Shown here: positions 16,137 to 25,099 of the stretch, in pieces
Numbering within the stretch: the stretch's first letter is position 1
Layout of the letters: the number at the start of each line of letters is the position of its first letter
Notes under the pieces: generated by a model
Told to the model about the DNA's origin: nothing
Seen by the model: the letters and a program-made list of their open reading frames with translations, nothing else
The model's database searches: none
Program-made: the position numbers and the translations under genes
Assembly (NCBI RefSeq): GCF_900302455.1
Contig: NZ_ONZG01000001.1
Location: 248,001 to 312,000, forward strand
Source of the DNA: Falsiruegeria mediterranea M17
Lineage (GTDB): Bacteria; Pseudomonadota; Alphaproteobacteria; Rhodobacterales; Rhodobacteraceae
Length of the DNA stretch: 64,000 bases
Reading direction: 5' to 3'

Positions 16137-17378
16137 TTAGGCTTGGGCCGCCACAACAGGACGGTTTTCGCGAATGGGCAAGTGGACAATCGCGCTGAAC
16201 GCACCAATTGCGACGCCAATCCACCAGACCATCGTGTAGTCGCCGTAGAGGTCATACATCCGGCCACCCAGCCACACGCCCAGAAAACCACCCAACTGGT
16301 GGCTCAGGAACACAAACCCGTACAGCGTCCCCATGTAGCGCACCCCATACAGATGCGCGACCAAACCGGATGTCAGCGGCACAGTTGCCAGCCACAGGGA
16401 TCCCATGGTGATCGAAAAGACGATGACCGACAGCGGTGTGATCGGCAACAGGATGAACAACGCCCCAATCAAGGTACGCGCCGTATAGATGCCCGCCAGC
16501 AAGTACTTGCGTGGGAAATGGTTCCCTGCCCACCCCGCCATCAGAGTGCCGCCGATATTTGCCAGGCCCACCAGTGAGATCGCAAGCGCACCCAGACCCG
16601 AGGTCGTTGTTATGCCCAGCCCATGCAAGATACCGCCCGGTTCAATCGGCCCGCACATCTCGGTTACGAAGGCCGGGAAATGCGCCGTTATGAAAGACAG
16701 TTGATATCCGCAACTGAAGAAGCCCAAGAAAATCAGCGTATACGATGGATCCTTGAACGCCTTGGTCAGGATCTGACTCATGCTCTCTTGCAGTTCTTGC
16801 TTGCTGACCGGCTCGGGCGACCGCATCAGCGGCAAGAGCAGAATGATCGACAAGATCACAAAGGCGAAGACAATGAAAACCTGCTGCCAGGTCAGAAAGC
16901 CCAGCATCCATTCTGCTGTCGGTGCGCCGATCACCTGCCCAATGCTGCCTGCCGCGGTCACAACCGCCAACGACATCGAGCGGTTCTCAACCGAAGACGC
17001 GCGGCCGACCACAGCCAGAATAACACCGAACCCGGTGCCCGCGATGCCAAAGCCAACGAGCCATTCATAAATCTGATGCTCCAGCGGCGTCACTGACCAT
17101 GCGGACAAAACCATACCGGCGGCGTACAGGATCGCGCCCATAATGATGGCCTTGCGGTCCCCGATCTTTTCGGCAATCGCCCCAAAGATTGGCTGTCCGA
17201 TGCCCCAGGCCAGGTTCTGAATTGCAATGGCAAGCGAGAAATCCGTTCTCAGCCAGCCGAATTCTTCGGCAATCGGGATTTGGAACACGCCAAAGGATCC
17301 GCGGATAGCAAAGCTGACGATGATGATGACACAGCTGACGAGCAGCACGGGGGTAAACAGACTGGGCGCGCGGGTCAT
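16137..17378 (-). CDS. MFS transporter
   Basis: A 413-residue, 12-helix major facilitator. The N-terminal half shows SFAIRGSFGVFQIPIAEEFG, a motif-A-like loop (FGAIAEKIGDRKAII) between TM2 and TM3 and GFGIAGTGFGVILAVVGRA; the second half repeats the pattern (LMAGWAGNHFPRKYLLAG). The overall character is like the monocarboxylate/oxalate-formate-type branch (MCT/YcxA-like), so an organic acid substrate is plausible but not shown. Convergent with the hydrolase operon (repeat copy 2 lies between) and divergent from zapE across 148 bp. Confidence 0.92.
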   Translation of the reverse strand: MTRAPSLFTPVLLVSCVIIIVSFAIRGSFGVFQIPIAEEFGWLRTDFSLAIAIQNLAWGIGQPIFGAIAEKIGDRKAIIMGAILYAAGMVLSAWSVTPLEHQIYEWLVGFGIAGTGFGVILAVVGRASSVENRSMSLAVVTAAGSIGQVIGAPTAEWMLGFLTWQQVFIVFAFVILSIILLLPLMRSPEPVSKQELQESMSQILTKAFKDPSYTLIFLGFFSCGYQLSFITAHFPAFVTEMCGPIEPGGILHGLGITTTSGLGALAISLVGLANIGGTLMAGWAGNHFPRKYLLAGIYTARTLIGALFILLPITPLSVIVFSITMGSLWLATVPLTSGLVAHLYGVRYMGTLYGFVFLSHQLGGFLGVWLGGRMYDLYGDYTMVWWIGVAIGAFSAIVHLPIRENRPVVAAQA

Positions 17379-17526
17379 CTGGATCTCCGATTGACTTGAA
17401 AGGGCAAGTTAGCCGGATCGCCTGCTCAGTCAATTCAGGAGATTTGAGCACACAGTTAACCAAATTTGATGTGTTCGCGGCGGCGGGCTTCTTTCAAAGA
17501 TCAGGCTGGCGCGCTATGGGTGCAAA

Positions 17527-18585
17527 ATGACTGATGTTTCTTCGCTCTATGCTGCGCGTGTCTCCGACGGGACCTTGAACGCGGACCCTGCACAAGAGGC
17601 CGTCTTGCCCGAGTTCGAGCGTATCCGCACCGCTGTCATGACACCGGTCAAACGCGGGCTCTTTCGCAAGGCACCACCCCCGCCCAAGGGGCTGTACCTG
17701 TGGGGCGGAGTCGGGCGCGGCAAGTCGATGCTGATGGATATGTTCGTCGAAACGCTGGGGGATGTTCCCTCGCGCCGTGTGCATTTCCACGCCTTCATGC
17801 AGGAAATCCACGCTGGTATGCACGAAGCACGCCAAAACGGGATCGAAGACGCGCTGAAACCGGTTGTGGAAGAAGTCGTTAATTCGGTGCGCGTGCTTGC
17901 CTTTGACGAGATGCAGATCACCGATATTACCGACGCCATGATCGTTGGTCGCCTTTTTGAGGCTTTGTTCGAGGCAGGCGTCGTTGTCATCACCACATCG
18001 AACCGTGTGCCCGATGACCTCTACAAGAACGGGCTGAACCGCCAGCTGTTCCTGCCCTTCATCCAGTTGATCAAGGAAAAGGTGGTGGTTTGGGAGATGG
18101 TAAGCCCAACCGACTATCGCCAGAACCGATTGGAGGGGTCACAGGTTTACTTCTCCCCCATCGGCCCCGAAGCGCGGGCAGAGATGAACGCGATCTGGAC
18201 CGATCTGACAGGCGGTGCGGCGGAGCCACTAATCCTGCGGGTAAAGGGGCGCGACGTGACGCTGCCTGCGTTTCGAAACGGCGTGGCGCGGGCGTCGTTT
18301 TATGACTTGTGTGGCAAGATGCTGGGGCCCGGGGATTACCTGGCCGTGGCAGGGGCGGTGAAGGTATTGATGCTTGATGACATCCCGGCCCTGTCGCGCA
18401 ACAATTTCAATGAGGCCAAACGGTTCGTGACCCTGATCGACGCGCTGTATGAGGCGCGTGTGCGGTTGATCTGCTCTGCCGCCGCCCAGCCCGAGATGCT
18501 TTATCTGGAAGGCGAAGGCACGTTCGAGTTTGAACGTACAGCTTCGCGCCTGCGGGAAATGCAGGACAAGGATTGGGGGCCGTAG
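17527..18585 (+). CDS. zapE: Cell division protein ZapE (AFG1-like ATPase)
   Basis: A 352-residue single-domain P-loop ATPase of the AFG1/LACE1 family. Walker A is LWGGVGRGKSMLMDMF, Walker B VLAFDEMQITD, followed by the sensor-type TSNRVPDDLYKNGLNR and the family C-terminal block SRNNFNEAKRFVTLIDALYE. In E. coli ZapE acts at the Z-ring under stress; mitochondrial AFG1 works with respiratory complexes. No export signal. A hairpin overlaps its stop codon. Confidence 0.93.
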   Translation: MTDVSSLYAARVSDGTLNADPAQEAVLPEFERIRTAVMTPVKRGLFRKAPPPPKGLYLWGGVGRGKSMLMDMFVETLGDVPSRRVHFHAFMQEIHAGMHEARQNGIEDALKPVVEEVVNSVRVLAFDEMQITDITDAMIVGRLFEALFEAGVVVITTSNRVPDDLYKNGLNRQLFLPFIQLIKEKVVVWEMVSPTDYRQNRLEGSQVYFSPIGPEARAEMNAIWTDLTGGAAEPLILRVKGRDVTLPAFRNGVARASFYDLCGKMLGPGDYLAVAGAVKVLMLDDIPALSRNNFNEAKRFVTLIDALYEARVRLICSAAAQPEMLYLEGEGTFEFERTASRLREMQDKDWGP

Positions 18586-18599
18586 GGGGCTCTGCCCCC
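18585..18599 (+). terminator. GC hairpin after zapE
   Basis: GGGGGC-TCT-GCCCCC, starting at the last base of the zapE stop. A 6-bp all-GC stem, but followed by GTCATATTTAC rather than a T-run. It may stall or terminate transcripts from both zapE and the convergent folC. Confidence 0.45.
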
Positions 18600-18641
18600 G
18601 TCATATTTACAACAAGAAGAAGGGGCTGGTCCCGAGTGGGA

Positions 18642-19916
18642 TCAGCCGTTTTCGCGCAGAATGTTACCGGCCAGGTAAAGCGAGCCGCAGATCAGAACGC
18701 GGGCTTGCGGTTCTTGGGCCGTAATTGCTTTGAGGGCGTCCAACACCGTGTCGGCGGTGCTGGCTTGCAGGTCGACGGACGTGGCCGCAGCAGCGGTATC
18801 ATCGGCTGATAGTGTGTTCATCTCACCCGGGATCGAAACGGCGGTCAGAGTGTTGGCCTGTGCCGCCAAGGGGCGCAGATAACCGGTCACATCTTTGGTG
18901 TTGAGCATACCGCAAATCAGATGCGTCGGGCGGTTTGGCAGGGTTTGCAGCAGCTCTCCGATCGCCTCGCCAGCAGCCGCATTGTGCCCGCCGTCCAGCC
19001 ACAGTTCGGCCTCGGGCGCGGCGTCAACCAGCGGGCCAGTTTTCAGGCGCTGCATGCGGGCGGGCCATTCGGCCCGGGTCACAGCAGCTTCATAAGCAGC
19101 GTCGCTCAGGTTCAAGTGGCGCAGGGCGGCCAGGGCAGCGCCTGCGTTCTGGATTTGGTGTGCGCCCAAAAGGTTGGGCAACGGCAGATCGCGCAGACCA
19201 GTTTCGTCCTGATAGATCAGCCGATCGTTCTCGCGCTGCACGTGCCAATGCTGGCCATAGGCAATCAGCGGCGCGCCCAAGCGGGCAGCGGTGTCTTCGA
19301 TCACCTCCATCGCCTCGTCAGGCTGCGGGCCGACGATGACGGGAACGCCACGTTTGATGATCCCCGCCTTTTCCGCGGCGATCTTGGCCAGGGTGTTGCC
19401 CAGGAACTGTTCATGGTCGATCGAGACCGGCGTGATCAGGGTCAGAGCCGGTTTGTCAATCACGTTGGTGGCATCGAGGCGTCCACCCAGGCCGACCTCT
19501 AGCAAGGTGTAATCGGCTTGGGTACGGGCAAAAGCCAGCAGAGCCGCAACTGTGGTGATCTCGAAATAGGTGATGTCGATGCCGTCGTTGGCAACATAGC
19601 ATTCATCCAGCACCTGCGTCAGGTGCTCTTCGGAAATCAGCTCTCCGGACAAGCGGATACGCTCGTGAAAGCGCGCCAGATGCGGCGATGTATAGGCGTG
19701 CGCGGTCAGACCGGCCCCTTCAAGACCTGCGCGAATCATGGCCTGGGTCGACCCCTTGCCATTGGTGCCCGCGATATGGATCACGGGGGGCAGTTTCGTC
19801 TGCGGATTGTCCAGCGCCTCAAGCAGACGCCAGACGCGGTCCAAGGTCAGGTCTATGATCTTGGGGTGCAGCGCCATCATCCGGTCCAGGATGACGTCCG
19901 AGGTAGGGGCGGTCAT
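18642..19916 (-). CDS. folC: Dihydrofolate / folylpolyglutamate synthase
   Basis: A 424-residue Mur-ligase-fold enzyme that adds glutamate to dihydropteroate and extends folate polyglutamates. Visible are the P-loop [14 protein letters not shown], the folate-binding ARFHERIRL, the ATPase block [39 protein letters not shown] and the C-terminal [14 protein letters not shown]. Its ATG overlaps the accD stop (ATGA), an arrangement common in Alphaproteobacteria, where accD-folC often follows trp genes. Here the upstream genes are instead a CPBP protease and an ABC-like protein. Confidence 0.95.
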   Translation of the reverse strand: MTAPTSDVILDRMMALHPKIIDLTLDRVWRLLEALDNPQTKLPPVIHIAGTNGKGSTQAMIRAGLEGAGLTAHAYTSPHLARFHERIRLSGELISEEHLTQVLDECYVANDGIDITYFEITTVAALLAFARTQADYTLLEVGLGGRLDATNVIDKPALTLITPVSIDHEQFLGNTLAKIAAEKAGIIKRGVPVIVGPQPDEAMEVIEDTAARLGAPLIAYGQHWHVQRENDRLIYQDETGLRDLPLPNLLGAHQIQNAGAALAALRHLNLSDAAYEAAVTRAEWPARMQRLKTGPLVDAAPEAELWLDGGHNAAAGEAIGELLQTLPNRPTHLICGMLNTKDVTGYLRPLAAQANTLTAVSIPGEMNTLSADDTAAAATSVDLQASTADTVLDALKAITAQEPQARVLICGSLYLAGNILRENG

Positions 19917-20851
19917 TCCTTGGCTGCCTCTTCCGTCGGCGCGTCTGGAGCCGCTTCTTCGGCCTCGGGTTCAGGCGCGGGCAGGTCGCCTTTGACGGCG
20001 GGGGGCTGGTTCATCAGCATGCGGGTGATGGTGATCAGCTCTTCGCGCATCTCGGTTCGCTTGGTCACGCGGTCGAGCATTCCGTGGTCCAGCAAGTATT
20101 CAGCGCGCTGGAACCCTTCGGGCAATTTCTCGCGAATGGTCTGCTCGATCACACGCGGACCGGCAAAGCAGATCAGCGCGTTGGGTTCCGAGATATGGAC
20201 GTCGCCCAGCATCGCGTAAGACGCGGTCACGCCGCCGGTGGTGGGGTGGGTCAGCACGACGATATAAGGCAGCCCCGCCTCTTTGAGCATCTGCACGGCG
20301 ACGGTTGTGCGCGGCATCTGCATCAGGCTCAGGATGCCCTCTTGCATGCGGGCTCCACCAGCGGCGGAAAACAGGATCAGCGGGCGCTTGAGCTCAACGG
20401 CTTTTTCGGCAGCAGCAATGATCGCGTTGCCCACATACATGCCCATAGAACCGCCCATGAACGAAAAGTCTTGCGCAGCGGCCACGATGGGAGTGCGGCC
20501 AATCTCGCCGGTGGCGACCAGCATCGCCTCTTTTTCTCCGGTGGATTTCTGTGCCGACTTCATCCGGTCGGGATATTTCTTTTGATCGCGAAAATGCAAA
20601 GGATCGATTGTTGGTTCCGGCACGTCGATCTCGGTGAAGATGCCGCCATCGAACAACCCCTTAAAGCGCGCGCGCGGGGTGATGCCCATATGGTGGCCGC
20701 ATTCGGTGCAGACGTTCAGGTTGTCTGCCAGTTCCCGGTGGAACAGCATCGATCCGCATTCATCGCATTTGTGCCAAAGGTTTTCGGGCACTTCGCGGCG
20801 CGAAAAGATAGAGTTGATCCGGGGCCGGACGTAGTTGGTGATCCAGTTCAT
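19913..20851 (-). CDS. accD: Acetyl-CoA carboxylase carboxyltransferase beta subunit
   Basis: A 312-residue beta subunit of the carboxyltransferase that makes malonyl-CoA for fatty acid synthesis with AccA. The N-terminal zinc ribbon is Cys29, Cys32, Cys48 and Cys51 ([18 protein letters not shown]). The crotonase-fold body includes [22 protein letters not shown] and [17 protein letters not shown]. The acidic, Pro/Ala-rich C-terminal tail ([19 protein letters not shown]) is typical of the group. Coupled to folC; 58 bp downstream of the CPBP gene on the same strand, so it may also be read from the upstream pair. Confidence 0.96.
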   Translation of the reverse strand: MNWITNYVRPRINSIFSRREVPENLWHKCDECGSMLFHRELADNLNVCTECGHHMGITPRARFKGLFDGGIFTEIDVPEPTIDPLHFRDQKKYPDRMKSAQKSTGEKEAMLVATGEIGRTPIVAAAQDFSFMGGSMGMYVGNAIIAAAEKAVELKRPLILFSAAGGARMQEGILSLMQMPRTTVAVQMLKEAGLPYIVVLTHPTTGGVTASYAMLGDVHISEPNALICFAGPRVIEQTIREKLPEGFQRAEYLLDHGMLDRVTKRTEMREELITITRMLMNQPPAVKGDLPAPEPEAEEAAPDAPTEEAAKE

Positions 20852-20909
20852 GTCGGAACCTTCTGATGCTGCACTGTGCCCAGATAAGACGCCGCGTCAG
20901 GAAATGCAA

Positions 20910-21797
20910 TCAGCGGCGCAATGCAAGACGCGCGGCAAGCCACGCCACAAGCATCATGGCAAAATCCGCGATGAGCCAGGATCGCAGTTGATCAGTGTCC
21001 GACATCTCGTACGGGACCAAGAACAGCGAGAGGCCGTTCAAACTGTCTGGCAGCGAAATAAACAGCAGCGCGATCATGTTGTTGAACAAATGCAGCGCAA
21101 TGGCAGGACCCAAAGTGCCGGCCCGCGCCGTCAGATCCGCCATCAGAATGCCGAAAACACCTGACCACAGGGCGATCAGAACCGCATTGTCCCCGGCCTG
21201 CCCCGGCAGGTAATGCCCAAGCGCAAACAGCGCCGATGGCAAAACCATCCAGATCAGTGGACTGCGGAACCGTGCGGCCAGTGCCTGCTGGATGTAGCCA
21301 CGAAACAGGATTTCCTCGGCGCTGACCTGCACCAGAACAGCCAACAGCGAGAACGGCAGCAGAATTAACCACGTGAACAGGGGCAAATTGCTCTCAAGCG
21401 GAGCACCCATGTCATACGGCGGCAGGATCAACACCACGATCCATAGGATCACCAGGATGCGCAGAACGCGCCAAAACTGTACCAGAGTCTGTTGAAAAGG
21501 ACCGATGATACTGCTGAGGCTGCGATGCTGGAGCTGTCGGGCCGCCAGCGCCACGGCCAGGATCACGATCCCGAAACTGCCCAACAGCAGATACATCGCC
21601 GCGGGGGAATCACCGGTCAGAACGCTTTGCGCCCAAGCCTCGGACCCGGCACCTGCGATAACGCCAATCAACAGCGTGTTCAGGGCAAAGACAAACAGGC
21701 CAATTGAGAGCAGGCCCACCACCAACTTCCACAACTGCGCATGCGCGCGGCCTGGGCGAACCAGCTGTTCATGCGGGGCGTATGCGCGCTCAAGCAT
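20910..21797 (-). CDS. CPBP family intramembrane metalloprotease
   Basis: A 295-residue inner membrane protein with about seven or eight hydrophobic segments. It has the CPBP (Abi/CAAX prenyl endopeptidase) signature E-E-x-x-x-R at Glu161-Glu162 and Arg166 (SAEEILFRGYIQQA), His195 in FALGHYLPG, and a later HLFNNMIALLF, which together form the intramembrane zinc site. Family members cleave membrane peptides or take part in bacteriocin immunity; substrate unknown. Its ATG lies 8 bp inside the end of the ABC-like gene, so the two are translationally coupled and likely work together (inference). Confidence 0.9.
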   Translation of the reverse strand: MLERAYAPHEQLVRPGRAHAQLWKLVVGLLSIGLFVFALNTLLIGVIAGAGSEAWAQSVLTGDSPAAMYLLLGSFGIVILAVALAARQLQHRSLSSIIGPFQQTLVQFWRVLRILVILWIVVLILPPYDMGAPLESNLPLFTWLILLPFSLLAVLVQVSAEEILFRGYIQQALAARFRSPLIWMVLPSALFALGHYLPGQAGDNAVLIALWSGVFGILMADLTARAGTLGPAIALHLFNNMIALLFISLPDSLNGLSLFLVPYEMSDTDQLRSWLIADFAMMLVAWLAARLALRR

Positions 21798-24700
21798 TGG
21801 GTTGCCTGTTGATCAGGTCCGCCGGAACCGGCGAACCGTCGGGGTTGGTGAAATCCGCCAGGTTGATGTTCTGCGACCGCATGAACGCTGCAGCCTCGAC
21901 CAGGTGATCTGCCACGGTCTCCAGAAGGCTTACCGCAACCGTGGCATCACTTTCAATCACGGCGCGGAATTCTTCGGCACCGATCCGCAGAAAGTTACTG
22001 TCTTCCTTCGCGATCAGGTCAAAGGGACGCGGCTCGCGGGTGATGATCGACAGATCACCGATCAGACGGCCCGGCTCGACGACCGAAATGACCCGGTCCT
22101 CATAATCTTCACCTTCGGGCCAGCGTAGTTCGGCTTTGCCTGACAAACACAGATAGGCCGCATCAGGGGCTTGCCCTTCGGAAAAGATGACCTGCCCCGC
22201 AGCCACATCATACCATTGTGCAGAGAACGCCAGCAGACGCTGGTTCCGGGCGTCCAGTTTGGCGAACAATTCGGTCGAGGCGATGATGTTCAACTTGCGG
22301 CTCAGATCCGCAGCACCACCATGATCCAGCTCACCCAAGGATCGCGATACACCGTCAATTCGCCCATCCTTGATTTCAATGAACAGATCATAGGCTTCGG
22401 GGTGGGCAAAATTGTCTTCCATGAAGATCATGATGGACTTGGGCAGTAGCTCACGCAGTTTTTGACGGGTGCGCAGGCGGCTTTGACTATCGTGGCTGGC
22501 CAACGCCTGATCCAGCACCAGAATATCGGGCCGCTTGATTCCGGCGCGAGAAAAAGCAGCGCGCTCCTGGAATACAGTCGGCAGGTTGGTGCCACCAAGA
22601 CCCGCGGGCAGATCATAAATGACCGTGGCGATCCGGCGCCGCAGGCCAGCTTCGACCAAAACTTCGGCCACCAGATCCTCGATCTCGTCCACCTTGGCCC
22701 CGGCCATCAGTGAAACCCGCCCAAAGAGCGCGTTTTCCACCACTGTCAAACGGGGGACGTAAGCATCTTCGGACACCGGAACGAAATCCCCACCGACCAG
22801 ATCTCGCAGTGCCGACGCCCTACTTTGACGGATGGCCAAAATGCGATCCTTGTATTCCTGCGGAAAACTGGGCCCGATCTGTTCCGCTGTCAGCAGGAAC
22901 GGCACCGTGACAACCAATGCCTGATCCTCGGCACTCAGCACTTCCTTGCCTTTTGCTTCGATCCGGTCGGCAATTTCCAGCAGCTTAAGATAGGTTTCCT
23001 CATCCAATCCCAGGCGTAGGAATAGTGGGTGAGTCATACCGTCCCGGCCAAAAGTCTGGCGCAACATCTCGATAACCCCAAGCGAGATGGCCTGAGCGTC
23101 GTCTGCCAACCCCTGATCACGCAACATCGCAATGAACCGGCCGTCTTTGGCCAGCTTTTCTTGTGTGATTTCGCGGGCAGGCGCGGCGTAGAGAAGGTTA
23201 CCCCCCAACGGCACCGCCGGATTGAACTTGTCCGGCGAAAACCGAAACACCACATCATCCAGTCCGCGTTCCTTGAGCCGTTCAGCCACTTTGCCCCGGA
23301 TCGCCACGATTTCATGCGCCAAGGCCGAATGCAAACTAGGATCAAACCGCGAACGCAGGGTGCGACGGAACATGAACTCGTCAATGCCCATGGCCTCGAC
23401 CAGCTTGAACCACCAATCGCGGATCTGATCGCCATCGGTCAGCCCGGCGAGGCCCGGATCAAGCCAATCCTCGTCCAGGGAATCCGCGCTGTTGCCCGCG
23501 CGAACCGCCTCGATCTGTTTTCGTGTGGGTCGGCGCAACACGTCGGCGTCATACTGCGGGCGTGTGCGCAAGGGCATCAACAGGTTGTCCCCGAGCGTTC
23601 CATCAAACAGATAGGGACGTGAGTGGGCATATCCGATACGAGCAGCAATCACGGCCTGATGCAGTTCTTCAATGTTGTGACCAGACAACAGAACTTCGCC
23701 ACGCACGGGAAGAATCTCGCGCGTCAGCAACTGCGCCATCGCGGTGCGTTCACTGGCTTTGGTCGACTGGATCGCCACGCGCGCGCCGGGGGGGATGGTC
23801 AGGCTCAGGTCCTCAAGAACCGTGTTGCCGTCATTGTCCAGCACGGTGACATTCTTCAACTCGATATCACCCGTTAGGCGCGGGATGTCCTTGGGTTCGC
23901 CCTCGAACAGCTCGTCCGGGATCATGTTGCGCGGCGCAAAACGTTCGGTCACGATTTCCCACCTGAGCGACATGTCCTGCACCTGGTTGTAGTAGGTCAG
24001 CAGCTCTTTCCACGGGCTCGACAGGTCCTTGTAAGCACCAAGGGCGGCGACGAGCGCGCCGACGGTGATCTCTCCCTTGATCGCAAGATAACCACCCACC
24101 GAATAGAACAGGAACGGTGTCATCTGGGTGATCAGGTTGTTGAGGAACTTCATGAAGAATTTCTTCTGATAGATCCTGAACCGGATATCAAAAAGCCGCC
24201 CCAGCCGGTCGGTGAACTGCGCCAAGCGATAACGCCAGCCGCCATTGGCCCGCAGGTCCGAGATACCCGCCGCACTCTCGCCGATTTCCGAACTCAACTT
24301 GCGCACCTCTTGGATGCGGGATTTGTTCAGCAGGTTGATCTGCCGCTGCAGCATCGGGATCAACCAGGCCTGCAACGGGATCAGCGCAACCGAGGCCAGC
24401 CCGAACCAGACGCTTTGCATGAACAGAAATGTGACGATGGTCAGCATCTGCCCCAGCTGGAACACGGGCTGCGCTATGGCGTCGCCCATCAGCCCGCCCA
24501 TCGGCTCGGCCTCTGACGTGATCATCGACACCAGCTCACCCTGGCTGGTGGTGGCAAAATAGGGTTTGGGGAACCGCATCATCCGGCTGATCAGCTTGAA
24601 CCGCAGCCGCCGCAGCATGCGTTCGGACAACACGCCCTTCATGGTGTTGATCCGCATCTTCATGAAGCCGCTGGCGATTACCGTGGCCAGAAAGGCGAAA

Positions 24701-24909
24701 CACAACACCAGCAGATACTGGATCTGGGTCACGTCATAGCCCCAGACAGTCACGATATCAGTGGTCGAGCCTATGGCGTCGTTGATGATCCGCTTTGGCA
24801 GTTCCAACGAGATGTAGAGGAAGGGAAACGAAACGATTGTCAAAAGCAGCAGAACAAATTGCTGTTTTTTCGAATATTTCCAAATAAATGAAAACAACGT
24901 GGGTTCCAT
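21790..24909 (-). CDS. ABC exporter-like protein with degenerate NBD and cNMP domain
   Basis: A 1039-residue protein. Residues 1-320 form an ABC exporter-type membrane domain (hydrophobic stretches near 17-35, 64-82, 150-185, 262-292, and the MTD-NBD coupling region). The nucleotide-binding domain begins near 345 but its motifs have decayed: the P-loop position reads QSTKASERTA (381-390) with no G-x-G-K, the Q-loop Gln is lost (YAHSRPYLF, 427-435), the signature is LGGTN (771-775), Walker B is ILVLD followed by Gln801 in place of Glu, and the H-loop His is replaced (FMEDN, 829-833). About 300 residues (roughly 445-745) are inserted. Residues 878-1005 form a cyclic-nucleotide-binding-like domain. 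Coupled to a CPBP protease. Confidence 0.85.
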   Translation of the reverse strand: MEPTLFSFIWKYSKKQQFVLLLLTIVSFPFLYISLELPKRIINDAIGSTTDIVTVWGYDVTQIQYLLVLCFAFLATVIASGFMKMRINTMKGVLSERMLRRLRFKLISRMMRFPKPYFATTSQGELVSMITSEAEPMGGLMGDAIAQPVFQLGQMLTIVTFLFMQSVWFGLASVALIPLQAWLIPMLQRQINLLNKSRIQEVRKLSSEIGESAAGISDLRANGGWRYRLAQFTDRLGRLFDIRFRIYQKKFFMKFLNNLITQMTPFLFYSVGGYLAIKGEITVGALVAALGAYKDLSSPWKELLTYYNQVQDMSLRWEIVTERFAPRNMIPDELFEGEPKDIPRLTGDIELKNVTVLDNDGNTVLEDLSLTIPPGARVAIQSTKASERTAMAQLLTREILPVRGEVLLSGHNIEELHQAVIAARIGYAHSRPYLFDGTLGDNLLMPLRTRPQYDADVLRRPTRKQIEAVRAGNSADSLDEDWLDPGLAGLTDGDQIRDWWFKLVEAMGIDEFMFRRTLRSRFDPSLHSALAHEIVAIRGKVAERLKERGLDDVVFRFSPDKFNPAVPLGGNLLYAAPAREITQEKLAKDGRFIAMLRDQGLADDAQAISLGVIEMLRQTFGRDGMTHPLFLRLGLDEETYLKLLEIADRIEAKGKEVLSAEDQALVVTVPFLLTAEQIGPSFPQEYKDRILAIRQSRASALRDLVGGDFVPVSEDAYVPRLTVVENALFGRVSLMAGAKVDEIEDLVAEVLVEAGLRRRIATVIYDLPAGLGGTNLPTVFQERAAFSRAGIKRPDILVLDQALASHDSQSRLRTRQKLRELLPKSIMIFMEDNFAHPEAYDLFIEIKDGRIDGVSRSLGELDHGGAADLSRKLNIIASTELFAKLDARNQRLLAFSAQWYDVAAGQVIFSEGQAPDAAYLCLSGKAELRWPEGEDYEDRVISVVEPGRLIGDLSIITREPRPFDLIAKEDSNFLRIGAEEFRAVIESDATVAVSLLETVADHLVEAAAFMRSQNINLADFTNPDGSPVPADLINRQPNA

Positions 24910-25047
24910 GACCCGGCCCTCGTCTCAGGTGAAATAGTCCACGGCAAGGCGCGGGAATTCCACTGTTACCGAGTTCTGAACGGTAAGCATTGGCCCCTTC
25001 AATTACAAGGATTGCACACGAACAGTTTTGAACGTGCCCTTGTGCGG

Positions 25048-25056
25048 TTATCCACA
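25048..25056 (+). promoter_or_regulatory. DnaA-box match upstream of ilvD
   Basis: TTATCCACA, identical to the consensus DnaA box, 44 bp before the ilvD start in the 190-bp divergent region. It is single, and about one such 9-mer every 130 kb per two strands is expected by chance, so it is listed only as a possible site. Nothing else stands out in 24910-25099. Confidence 0.2.
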
Positions 25057-25099
25057 GGCAGGTATTTCAATTTTGAGGGAAAATTCAGGGAGGCCAGCC

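Noticed and set aside
25020-25033. GAAC-AGTTTT-GAAC upstream of ilvD as a LexA site
   Set aside because: The spacer is 6 bp rather than the 7 bp of the alphaproteobacterial box, and ilvD is not a plausible SOS gene.
25048-25056. Perfect DnaA box upstream of ilvD as sign of a replication origin or DnaA regulation
   Set aside because: It is single, with no cluster, no AT-rich unwinding element and no origin-associated genes; about half of a match is expected by chance in 64 kb.
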